Positions 54,271-64,000 of a DNA stretch of 64,000 bases are shown here, piece after piece. This stretch comes from Excoecaria cochinchinensis. Taxonomy: Eukaryota > Streptophyta > Magnoliopsida > Malpighiales > Euphorbiaceae. Location of the stretch: NCBI GenBank assembly GCA_947683425.1, contig CANTUQ010000073.1:18636001-18700000 (forward strand), read 5' to 3'. The translations under genes were made by a program, and so were the position numbers. Each line of letters begins with the position of its first letter. Position 1 is the stretch's first letter. Under the pieces are notes generated by a model. That model was not told where the DNA came from and ran no database searches. It worked only from the letters and a program-made list of their open reading frames with translations.

Positions 54271-56997
54271 TGTAACACCCCATACCCCCGGGAAGGGATA
54301 TCGGGGCGCTACACGGATGCTAACACACACATACTCGTACACATGCATCAATAAAGGCGGAAGCGATAATAATAAATAAATTAAGAACATTCTTTTAGGC
54401 CAAACATATACTATTAATGATGTATAAACTATACATATACAAAAGCTTTTTATTTATTACACATTCATTTTCGGTACATATATAAATACAGTTAACATTT
54501 ACATGTCGATACTATACTTCTCAATATACATAATGATGTTACTCAAAATGTAAGAAGCTCTATCTAGTACAAAAATATTTCTACAAAAGCTCCTAGTGGC
54601 CTTGACCTGCAGATGTGCACCCTCTGATCCAATCCTGAAAACCTACAAGGGAAAAACACCCGTGCTAAGCGATAATGCTTAGTGGGGATAAACAGACATA
54701 ATAGACTTCGAATGAAGTCACAAATATAACACAGGCATATTGATAGTCATGTCATATACAAATAATCATGTACACAATCTTGTAAGCAAATACCATCATG
54801 CTTTAACTGATTCATAGTAACATGTCATACTATATTATATTCATATGCATTTACATATCTCTACTTCACCTCTTGTACATTACAAAATATACATTAGCCT
54901 GAACTTTCAACAATTGTGGATACGGGTACTTTACTTTGAATACTGATAAGTAGTATCAAACTCTAGAGACCTAACTCAAAATGAATACTCTGGGTATTCG
55001 TCGTTAAACCAATTAAGGTCACTGTGGCAGTCGCACTCTAACCCTTTATAAGCATGCTTATCTATCCACTACTTTGACCATTCAGGCTTAACTCGCACAT
55101 TCGGAACATATCACTATCCATAATCACTTATTCAAGTATACATGTTATCAATTCATTGCATAAACATATAAATCATGCAAAGCAAGACAGAAGAAAACAT
55201 GTTTCAAAAATAGAACAGGGCGAGAAGGGGTTCACTGTCGCGATTGCAACACGAAGTCGCGCTCGCGATAGAAGCCAGATTATAAAAAGACTCTATATAC
55301 TATACCAAATGCATTACACTATCTCAATCATTATAAAACAATTAAGATCACATGGCATATCGTGTTCAACACTAACTCTTATGCCGTAGCATTATTTAAC
55401 CAGTTGACTAATCTTATAATCATTTGATAAATCTAAACATGCATGGTATAGATCCCGGAATGTTTCGGTGTAATACGGGTTCAATTCGGGAAAAAAACAC
55501 ATAAAAATATACAAATTAGTTGAGGGTAAAGGTGGGGAATTGATTCATTACAACCATGGGCTCTAAATCAAAAGGAAAATCACTCTGCTGACCTGTTCTA
55601 TCGTGCTCATGACCCCCTGTGGCGCTTGTGACAGAAGGCTCCATCAGGAACCCTCACGAGACTGCTTCTCACCTCAAACTTGTATCGCCTAAACCAATAT
55701 CTAGAAGTCATTTTTAGGCAAAATGTCCTTCATAAAAATTGTTCCCTAGGAAGTTATCTTTCAAATGGAATAATGGTCAGGTCAAATGGACATCTAAAAC
55801 TTAATATATGACCTAAACAATCTGACCTGCTCAACTGAACCGGTCATAGTAGAGACACTTCTATTTTGGCCAATTTCTAGGGTTTTAGAGCAAGAATTTG
55901 CTCAAGGTTATTTCTGAGACTTTTATAGACATAGACATCATGGTTCTAATGGCTTAACAATGACTCAATATAGAGTTTCTAAACTCTACTTATGATAAAA
56001 ACATTACACGGAGGTCATATGGAAAATGAGCAGAATTTGCCAAAACCAAACTTTATCATCACAACTATATGGTAACCCATCTAACATCATAAACACACAC
56101 TCAAATGATCATTTCATGTACTTATGAACATATGTACACACATATATCATGAAAACACCGCAAGCAATCAAAATGAATAAAAATTAAAATCACACACGAT
56201 CCCGACCTCTAGGTAGCTCAATCTTTGTTCTCTACTCGTTTCCGATCGTCTCCTTCCCTTTATCCAATTTCTTGTCCACAGCTTCAATAAATCATATAGA
56301 AAACACTTGAGTTAAACTTCTTCTCACTTTAAATCAAAAATAGAAAGAAAAAGGAGGTCAGATCGAAAAACCAACCAAACTTACCTTATGAAGAGACCCA
56401 ATCAAGCCCTGCTACACTCTCTTCAAACCAAACCAAGTGACTCACTTAAAGAGTAAATCAAAAGAGAAAGAAAGAAAAAAGAAATGGCAAAGCAAGAGGG
56501 AGCACGGCAAACCGAGGAAAAGAATAGAAAAATGAAGGTTAAAAGCAAACGAAATGGAAAGAAAAGAAAGAAAGGCAATGGTCAACCCTTATCCAAAAGT
56601 CCACAATTACCCATAAATGCCAACCAAACTCATTAGTGCCACTAATTACCATTTATTTACTCAAAACAATATTCCATGCCAAGTGTCAACCCCCTACGAT
56701 GCCACTTGTCACATTCCTACATCGCCACGTGTCCGATACACCTCACTTAACCCGAAAAGTCCAACTCAATTAGGCTTCCCGGGAAGCATTCTGTCGCATC
56801 TACGACACCTGTCCGCTCGTGACAGAACCCACACTCAAGCCACACCCTCTTCTTTTTAAACCCATACTAGTATAATCAAAACTTTATAAGTTTAATAACT
56901 TGCAAACTCACATATTCACATCTAGGTTCACTCTTCTACTTATCAAAATCTGACAAAAACATTGCCAAAACTTCTAGGGCCAAATCGGGTCATTATA
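54271..56997 (-). repeat. Second solo LTR of a Tekay-like family, in F pol end
   Basis: 2727 bp with exact duplication AAAAG (54266-54270, 56998-57002) and no internal region. Minus sense starts TATAATGACCCGATTTGG and ends GGGGTGTTACA, so the 5' terminus is TA instead of TG. It shares with the A-type LTRs the CTAAGC...GCTTAG hairpin near 54670 and the overall order of blocks. TCGCGA-like words occur at 55233-55275, and degenerate CTGTCGC / GACAGAA ends at 55603-55640 and 56790-56826. No coding sequence is seen. Confidence 0.9.
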
Positions 56998-57002
56998 AAA
57001 AG

Positions 57003-57100
57003 AACCACTCTCTGAAGGAGCAGCCCCCCCGGCTAACGAAGATAAAAGCAAATTCAATCAACACCGATGAACTGAAGGAGGGTTCATGGAAAAGGCTAAA
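57003..57100 (+). pseudogene. Element F integrase C-terminal remnant
   Basis: In one frame LSEGAAPPANEDKSKFNQ aligns with D's integrase end (LLTKEAAILADSDGNEFKDP). After a frame change INTDELKEGSW aligns with VNVDRLKRFHG. It therefore marks the end of F pol and supports joining it with the 3' UTR and LTR that follow. Confidence 0.65.
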
Positions 57101-57124
57101 AAAAAAAGAAAGTTCTAAGAGAAA

Positions 57125-57790
57125 ATCTTCAATCATGAAAATCCGAGAGGGCTGATTGATAACAGGAGTTTGATACTTTCAGTATATATTCCGAGATTAG
57201 ATGAGGTCTCATATTTTTCAAGTTAATGCCAAATAGTGATCATGTGTTATGAAATCAAGTTGAAATATATACATTTATGCAATGATATATTATTATGACC
57301 AAAGCAGTTCATCTTGTATACTCAAAGTTGTTTGGTTCCGATATAAAATCAGCACATGGTTCCTATATATCCTCTGCTACTCTCGCTACTCGAGCATTTC
57401 AGTTGACTCATCCTGCTATCAACTGTGAAGCCAATTCTATAGCATCTTCATGATAAGAACCAAGTTCAAGCAACCATGATCTAAAACATAAGTGCATGCC
57501 GATTATACCTGAAAAATCTTTGACGACAACTTCAGCTTCTCTCTCAAAAACAAAGGCTGTTAGAGATGAAAATCGTAATTGGCGCTCTAAGCAAAAGTTA
57601 GGCTAAAAGGCAGGGTAAAAACCTGAGAACAGGCAGTCTGTCCTACAAAAAATGAAATGAATAAAAGCCGCTGGATTAGGTTGGGTCCATTTCAGGCAAA
57701 AAATAAGGCACAAGGTTCTGTGAAAATCCGAAAGGACGCATTTCCCGCTAAGAAACGCTAGTGTGAAAATCCACAAGGTACGCACTACCT
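57125..57790 (+). ncRNA. Element F 3' UTR hairpins (counterparts of D units 3-7)
   Basis: Units at 57129-57159, 57560-57590, 57607-57644, about 57714-57746 and 57757-57789, in the same order as in D. In the first, D's sixth pair G-C is A-T here (CAATCA / TGATTG) and the CCC/GGG inner stem becomes TCC/GGG, so pairing is kept. The third and last are partly degraded, consistent with a dead copy. A conserved CTGGATT...TCCATTTCAGG segment lies between units 5 and 6, as in D and G. Confidence 0.72.
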
Positions 57791-58111
57791 TAAAAGAATG
57801 ACTACAGGTATCAGAGGAGAACCTCGCAATCCCCAAAGGCATGAAATTCAAAAGCAATTCCAGAGGGCACTGATCCTACTGCAAATTGTGACCAAACCAG
57901 CTATCGCATCCAAATCCACTCAAATGAATTCTTATCCTGCATTCCTGCATGACTCATGCATTTCACTTGCATGCTCACTATTATTTCTGCAGATTCAGTT
58001 TTCCAGTTTTGCAATAAGAAGGATTCGATGCGGACACCGACAAAAGCCGAGTGACGACATCAGTCCAAATATCAATCCAAACAATCAACCAAAGGGCTCT
58101 TAAGGTGGCAC

Positions 58112-58412
58112 CACTTCAGAAGGGTTTGCACGATGACGACACTACCACTCCACGGAGGGTTTGCAGAATCACGGCAATACCATTTCAAATCTCAGAAGGG
58201 TTTGCACGATGGCGGCACTACCATTCCACGAAAGGTTTGCACGACCACGGCACTACCACTTCAGAAGGGTTTGCACGATGCTAGCACTACCACTCCATGG
58301 AGGGTTTGCACGATCACGACACTACCGTTTCAAATCTCAGGAGGGTTTGCATGATGGCGGCACTACCATTCCATGGAAGGTTTGCGTAACCACAGCACTA
58401 CCACTTCAATAA
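58112..58412. repeat. Tandem array in F 3' UTR
   Basis: Eight or so imperfect units of about 33-48 bp built on GGGTTTGCACGATGGCGG and GGTTTGCACGACCACGGC, homologous to the D half-units but with TTTGC for TTAGC. A single CTCTTAAGGTGGCA just upstream (58097-58110) resembles the unit that is amplified in G. Confidence 0.9.
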
Positions 58413-58549
58413 AGGATAACGCGCTAAAAATATGGCAACTATCACAACAACAGCATCACCCAGTTCAAGAAGATAGCTGCCTCAGGTACATGTCTCTTCT
58501 TTCTTTCTTTGAGTTTTGTCTCACCTAGGCACCTAGGCACTACATTCCC

Positions 58550-58565
58550 CAAAACTGGGGACAAC
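58550..58565 (+). promoter_or_regulatory. Element F polypurine tract region
   Basis: CAAAACTGGGGACAAC directly before the 3' LTR, with the same upstream CTCACCTAGGCACC module as in D and G. Confidence 0.7.
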
Positions 58566-61068
58566 TGTAGACATCGAGTCCTGAGGCAACGCAGACCAAA
58601 ATTACCCAATGATGAAAATGATACCTACTCACAGGCAAAAGATAGATAGAAGTGATGATTTCCTCGAAAAATATGTTTTCCGTTTTTATTTAAAAAAAAA
58701 ATGTTTTTGGGGGCTCGTTTCCTGGGGGGCCTGTGGTGTGAGGCCCATCTCATGTTGGTGAGATGCAGCCTCACTACGTGAGGCCCATCTCTCGGGAGAG
58801 AGGCTGCCCCACGCACCTCTCTTTCCCCCCTAGCATCCTCCTCTTCCGGTTTTGGGGGGGGGGGGGGGGGGGATTTGGTTTGAAAGCATGGGTTTATGGT
58901 TGATTTGGTGAGAAATCACCTAATCTTCTCTGAGTTATAAAAGGAAAAAAGTTAAGAAACTGAAAAAGGGGGAATGATTTGGAAAAACGGGAAAGGAAAG
59001 AAAAACACAGAAAGAAGAAGAGCTTTGAGCAAGAAAGTGACTTTTGGTTCTCAAAGCATTCTGAGATTGTTCTTGAATCCGGGAAACTAATTTCTAACGT
59101 TCAAGATTCAATCATCCTTAATCTTCCATTTCTTTCTTCACGTAACTTTTATTAAAAGTTTTGTTTCAAAGTCTCTATTTTGATCTTCTTCTCAAGCAAA
59201 TCAACGAGGAAACCAGCATTTCTTCATCTGCAAATCTGAAGTCAATATCTGAGGGTAAATACTAGGATCACAATCTCTTTATTTCTTTCTTTCTTTCTCT
59301 TCCTCGTTTTGCTTTATCAGTTAGTTCTTCTCTTTGTACATACTCTGCTTATTTTTCATGTGATTCTGTTAATCTGTATATCGCATGTTTGTTGTTGTTT
59401 GTTATTAGACATGAGCCTCAAATATTTGTCATGATCAATCGTTATGTTTATTATCTTATTATGCACGTTTTAATAATATATTATCATGTTCATATGAGCC
59501 TGTTAACTTTCCTCTGTTTGCCCCTATTTTCTGATTGTTGAGTTGAGATTGTGTTTTTGCTCGAATTGTGGTTGCCAATTGGATTTTGTCTTTATTTTTG
59601 CTTGAGTCTTGCTTGCCCGATCGGATTTTGCATTTCCCAATCGGATAGTGCCGTTGTTTCTTTTTCTTTCACCCGTTCGGTTGCATCGTTCTCTCTATTT
59701 CTCGATCGGATTGCACGACTCGTGCAATAGGTGCACGAGTCGTGCATCTATCGCACTACTCGTGCACACCTTGCACAACTCGTGCAAGGCATGTACGAGT
59801 CGTGCATGCCGTGCACGAGTCATGCACATCCGCTCCTTCTCCCCTTTTCGTCTTTCCTGTTTTCCCGACCGTCCCGCTTTAACGCATGATATTAATTTGT
59901 TTTTTTAGGCCATTTGTGTCTTATTCCATTTTTATCTGTTAATAATCATTAATGCTATTGTTGTATTATTTGACAAGTTTTAATTATTTTTATTGGTTTA
60001 ATTAATTAGTTTATTTATTAGTTTTATTTAATTGTTTGCTCATATATTATTCATTTAATTACTTTACTAACATTTATTTTATTTTTGTTTTGTTGTCTCA
60101 AACTTGTTTATCTTCACAAGTTACATTTCGTGCTCGGGTCGGAGGATCGGAGCTAAAGGACCTTTGATTTTAGGGTTTACATTTTAAATTTCGTATTATC
60201 TTTTATTCTATTATTTTATGTGTTGTACGTAAAATATATTCTTTTTATTATCCGTATTATAGAATATCACATTTTTTCAATAATTAATAATTTGGAATTT
60301 TTCCTAATAAAAGGGACCAATGTCTTATTTTTAACCAATAAAATCTCACCTTCAAAATAGAGAACTAACTTTCATAAAATGGGATCACTCATCCCGGTTT
60401 TTTCAATCAATGCCTAAAAATAGTTCTGTATTTTTTAAGCTAATAAAAAGGAACCAATGTTCCTAAAATGTAATAAATGACCCAGTTTATGTATGATACA
60501 TTTTAATTATTTTTATGCATTTTAATTATTTTTATTCTTTTCTTTTTGGGCCCTTTGTAATTAATTTTGGGGCAAGTTTTATTATTTATACTTTATTATT
60601 TTTGGAGATTGTTCTGTCCCATTCAATTTCTTATTTGTAATTTATTTATTTACTTATTGCTTTATTATTTATTTACTTATTGCTTTATTTACCGCTTTCC
60701 AATGTGGTTGAGTTGCGCTTTAAATTCAATCCACAATCGCGTGAGATGAGAGATGGAATTTTGATTTCTTTAAAACTCATTTATAAACTTAAGTCATTAA
60801 TAAGAGTGAAGTTCTAAACACCATCTCTGGTTTAGACCAATAGAGGTTAGAGACCTTTCCTAATTTCTTGTAAATTGTGTTGCGAATCCAAAATACCTCA
60901 AAGGTGCCTAAAGGCATTGTGAGTCTAGATGATCCTTTCCAATGTTCTATTGGAAAGGAGGCATCCAAGATGACTCATGAGGCCCAAGATTAAAAAGATG
61001 CGAACCAAGCCCTCGAGCCCTAAAAGCAGGTTCGGCGAGGGCCTTTGCTAGGTTCAGTGCGCGTCACA
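58566..61068 (+). repeat. Element F 3' LTR
   Basis: 2503 bp, TGTAGACATCGAGTCC to GCGCGTCACA. Its first 320 bp include a GTGAGGC/GCCTCAC palindrome block (about 58735-58810) and a run of 19 G (58854-58872). Then follow a TATA-like box at 58936-58943, a TTTC tract, and GCACGAGTCGTGC palindromes (59717-59830), expanded over the 5' LTR. It is the partner of 4929-7062. Confidence 0.93.
59717..59830. repeat. GCACGA-type palindrome cluster in F 3' LTR
   Basis: About seven near-palindromes of the type GCACGAGTCGTGC, against three in the 5' LTR of the same element, so the number changed after insertion or the LTRs have different histories. Confidence 0.88.
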
Positions 61069-61258
61069 AGCGCATTATTTCTTCTTCGCATATGTGCAAT
61101 TTAATATGTATGGCCTCCATTGCCATTGTCATCCTGACGCTTCAGCAAACTCGCCCCGACATCGGCTTTGAGCTACTCACCGGCACATTTATAAGGAAAG
61201 CCAAAATTCACATGGCCAATATTCAGATACGAAAGGATTTTAGTCTCCTAAAAAAAAG

Positions 61259-61500
61259 CCGTTAGAGATGAAAACCGTGACTGGCTCGCTAAGCAAAAGT
61301 TAGGCCAAAGTGTAGGGTGAAAACCTGGAAACTGGTAGTCTGCCCTATAAAAAAAAAGAAATAAATAAAAGCCACTGGATTGAGTTGTGTCCATTCCAGG
61401 CAAAAATTAGGCAAAGCGTTATATGAAAATCCCTAAAGGGACTCATTTCCCATAAAGAAAAGCTAGTGTGAAAATCCACAAGGGACACACTACCTTTAAA
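61259..61500 (+). ncRNA. Element G 3' UTR hairpins (counterparts of D units 4-7)
   Basis: Units at 61262-61292 (TTAGAGA / TCGCTAA, one mismatch), 61309-61346, about 61416-61452 and 61459-61497 (TAGTGT / ACACTA and AAAG / CTTT). The GAAAA strand and CC/GG inner pairs are kept in all. Confidence 0.7.
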
Positions 61501-61989
61501 ACAATGACTTTTGATGCTGAAGCAATAAAGCGGTGTTACTTCGGATGATTTCCGTTCAACCAGATAAGGTATAATTCAGGATGTGAGTCAAAATCCTAGG
61601 CGTATGATCATTGACCAGGGGGCAAAGATTCACACCTGATAGTTCTCTCTACAAAGTTTACGGGTCAGAATCTCTAAGCCAAGATGACACTTCTAGATCC
61701 TTGGAGGCATGATCAAGTAGCCAAGCCATATCCTCAATGGACCCTTAACCACCTAGGACATAGTATATCATTTTTGCATGCATTTCATACAATTCTTTAG
61801 CAAACACCTGCATATGACCTTTTGCACATGCATGCACTATCTATTGTATATATTCCTGTGCACACAGCTTTGCAGGAAAAGTCCAAATGAAGACCATAAG
61901 TATAAAAGCTGGTCAAGGATGGCAACGTTAGCACTCACCCATCCTGAACAACTAGGTCAAGATAGAATCTACACTGGCAAATCTCCAAG

Positions 61990-63240
61990 AGCTCTTAAGG
62001 GGCATTTCTTCAAGACCTCTTAAGAGGCAATCTCCAAGACCTCTTAAGAGGGAATTCTCCAAGACCTCTTAAGAGGCAATCTCCTGGACCTCTTAAGAGG
62101 CAATTCTCCAAGACCTCTTAAGAGGCAATCTCTTAGACCTCTTAAGAGGCAATTCTCAAAGACCTCTTAAGAGGCAATTCTCCAAGACCTCTTAAGAGGA
62201 AATTCTCCAGGACCTCTTAAGAGGCAATCTCCTGGACCTCTTAAGCGGCAACCTCCTAGACCTCTTAAGAGGTAATTCTCCTAGACCTCTTAAGAGGCAA
62301 TCTCCAAGACCTCTTACGAGGCAATTCTCCTAGACCTCTTAAGAGGCAATCTCCAAGATCTCTTAAGAGGTAATTCCCCTAGACCTCTTAAGAGGCAATT
62401 CTCCTAGACCTCTTAAGAGGCAATCTCCAAGACCTCTTAAGAGGCAATTCTCCTAGACCTCTTAAGAGGCAAATCTCTAAGACCTCTTAAGAGGCAAATC
62501 TCCAAGACCTCTTAAAAGGCAAATCTCCAAGACCTTTTAAGAGTCAATTCTCCAAGTCCTCTTAAGAGGCAATTCTCCAAGACCTCTTAAGAGGCAATCT
62601 CCTAGACCTCGTAAGAGGCAATCTCTAAGACATCTTAAGAGGCAAATCTCCAGGACCTCTTAAGAGGAAAATCTCCAGGACCTCTTCAGAGGCAATCTCC
62701 TAGACTTCTTAAGAGGCAAATCTCCAGGACCTCTTAAGAGGCAGTCTCCTAGACCTCTTAAGAGGCAATCGCCTAGACCTCTTAAGAGGCAATTCTCCAA
62801 TACCTCTTAAGAGGTAAATCTCCAAGACCTCTTAAGAGGCAATTCTCTAAGACCACTTAAGAGGCAATTTTCCAAGACCTCTTAAGAGGCAATCTCCTAG
62901 ACCTTGTAAGAGGCAATCTCCAAGACCTCTTAAGAGGCAAATCTCCAGGACCTCTTAATAGGCAATCTCCTAGACCTCTTAAGAGGCAATCTCCTAGACT
63001 TCTTAAGAAGCAAATCTCCAGGACCTCTTACGAGGTAGTCTCCTAGACCTCTTAAGAGGCAATCTCCTAGACCTCTTAAGAGGCAATTCTCCAAGACCTC
63101 TTAAGAGGCAATCTTCTAGACCTCTTAAGAGGCAATTCTCCAAGACCTCTTAAGAGGCAAATCTCCAAGACCTCTTAAGAGGCAATTCTCCAAGTCCTCT
63201 TAAGAGGCAAATTCTCAGGGTCCTCTTAAGAGGCAAATTC
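61990..63240. repeat. Palindromic 24-25-bp minisatellite in G 3' UTR
   Basis: Roughly 50 units of GACCTCTTAAGAGGCAATCT plus CC and AA/TA/TG/GG. Each contains the 12-bp palindrome CCTCTTAAGAGG. Variation concentrates in the spacer (AATCTCC, AATTCTCC, AAATCTCC), while the palindrome is mostly intact, and several changed copies differ in only one arm. Confidence 0.96.
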
Positions 63241-63261
63241 CCGTGTTCTCTGAGGAGGAAA

Positions 63262-63770
63262 TTCCCCTCGTTTTGTAAGTCTGAGAAGACTGGGCGCATC
63301 GCCATTTGGGGATGGCACCTAGCACTTTGTATGTCTAGAGCAGACTCGGGGCAGTTCAGAAGAACAACCCCACGTTTTGTAAGTCCGGAGCGAACTCAGT
63401 GCATCGCCATTTGAGGATGGCACCCAAGCACTTTGTAAGTCTAGAGCAAACTCGGTGCAGTTCAGAAGAACAACCCTGCATTTTTTAAGTTTGGAGTAGA
63501 CTCATCGCATCGCCATTGGAGGATGGCACCCGCACTTTGTAAGTCTGGAGCAGACTCGGTGCAGCTCAAGAGAGCACTTCCCGCATTTTGTAAGTCTGGA
63601 GTAGACTCAACACATCACCATCTAAGGATGCCATCCGCACTTTGTGGTTTTATCAGCGACTCGGTTAAATCATTTGTGGCCTATTTAACGACTCAGTGAT
63701 ATTCAAGAATATCCGCACTTCGTGGTCTTGTCAGCGACTCAGTGCGATCCGAAAGGATAAAATTCGCAAT
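63262..63770. repeat. Second tandem array of about 104-bp units in G 3' UTR
   Basis: Four to five units beginning GTTTTGTAAGTC / CACTTTGTAAGTCTGGAGCA, with CATCGCCATTTGAGGATGGC alternating with GCAGTTCAGAAGAACAACCC. Units become degenerate to the right. Confidence 0.88.
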
Positions 63771-63897
63771 TCAAATCACAGCACTGTTCTCCAGGGAGCA
63801 ACTGGAACGAGGCAGCCTCGGGTACGTGTCTCTTTCCCTTTCTAAGTTTTGGCTCACCTAGGCACCCATGCACTAACCTCCCCAAATTGGGGGCAAC

Positions 63898-64000
63898 TGT
63901 AGACACCGGGTCCCGAGGCAGCCAAGATCAAGATTACCCAATGATGAAATTAAGTGTGCCTATTCATAGGCAAAAATGAAAGTTGAAAGTGATGGTTTCC
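63898..64000 (+). repeat. Element G 3' LTR, first 103 bases
   Basis: Starts TGTAGACACCGGGTCCCGAG after AAATTGGGGGCAAC and resembles the D and F LTR starts (ACCCAATGATGAAAT). The rest lies outside the window. Confidence 0.85.

Larger units (their letters stand above)
61069..64000 (+). mobile_element. Element G: Tat-type retrotransposon, 3' end only
   Basis: It has the conserved 3' UTR of D and F: hairpin units, the CTGGATT...TCCATTCCAGG segment, two tandem arrays, the CTCACCTAGGCACCCATGCA module and a polypurine tract. A new LTR follows, starting TGTAGACACCGGGTCCCGAG at 63898. Element F probably inserted into G's 3' UTR, so G's body would lie left of the window; this is inference. 61069-61250 has no recognisable feature. 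Confidence 0.82.

Noticed and set aside
56617..56859. 80-codon Thr/Pro/Ser-rich frame in the second solo LTR
   Set aside because: No recognisable domain, in LTR sequence on the strand opposite to its sense; likely chance.
58854..58872. Run of 19 G as a possible G-quadruplex regulatory element
   Set aside because: A single homopolymer at a position that is outside the window in the 5' LTR; its length is also unreliable in sequencing, so I would not build on it.
61990..63240. Regular repeats that could suggest a CRISPR-like array
   Set aside because: Units are contiguous with 12-13-bp near-constant spacers, palindromic and inside a plant retrotransposon 3' UTR; it is a minisatellite. The same applies to 50822-51215.

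Overview
The window is plant nuclear DNA made almost entirely of nested LTR retrotransposons; I see no host gene, rRNA or complete tRNA. The plant origin follows from the lineages. They are Ty3/gypsy Tat-type elements with a second (archaeal-like) RNase H, a chromodomain-bearing Tekay/Del-type element primed by initiator-Met tRNA, and an Athila-type element primed by tRNA-Asp with an env-position ORF. Several layers of insertion, 2-3 kb LTRs and many C-to-T nonsense changes suggest old, heavily methylated intergenic heterochromatin. I cannot name the species.

Layout. 1-4928: element C (Tat-type, minus strand, cut by the window edge), inserted into the 5' LTR of element F. 4929-61068: element F (Tat-type, plus strand), the host of nearly everything else. 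It has a partial 5' LTR (to 7062), primer site, leader and gag (to about 9440), then three interruptions, then the end of pol, a 3' UTR and a 3' LTR (58566-61068). Interruption 1 (9542-37281) is a Tekay-like LTR-internal-LTR-internal-LTR chain (A1, A2) flanked by one target duplication, TATGG. Its middle LTR holds a complete Athila-like element B (19230-30485, minus, duplication ATAGG). Interruption 2 (37578-53704) is Tat-type element D, whose gag is split by a solo LTR (41785-44364, duplication GAGTC). Interruption 3 (54271-56997) is another solo LTR (duplication AAAAG). 61069-64000 is the 3' end of a further Tat-type element, G.

How the parts work. Each family encodes Gag, protease, reverse transcriptase, RNase H and integrase as a polyprotein, and none here looks autonomous. 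D keeps one frame across gag-pol but has seven premature stops and a mutated RT active site. A1 and A2 share a deletion of the RT core plus further common lesions. B is the best preserved, with two stops and one frameshift.

Three things stand out beyond ordinary decay. (1) The Tat-type elements carry, between pol and the 3' LTR, a series of up to seven hairpins. Their outer stems differ completely, yet all share a GAAAA / C internal loop and a short CC/GG inner stem, with base-pair-preserving differences between elements. (2) Most LTRs contain a CpG-rich cluster of paired short palindromes. The same TCGCGA-type modules, about 40 bp with self-complementary ends that vary from copy to copy, occur in unrelated Tekay and Athila LTRs and twice in frame inside the Athila gag. 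(3) Tandem arrays occupy the same 3' UTR position in three Tat-type elements.
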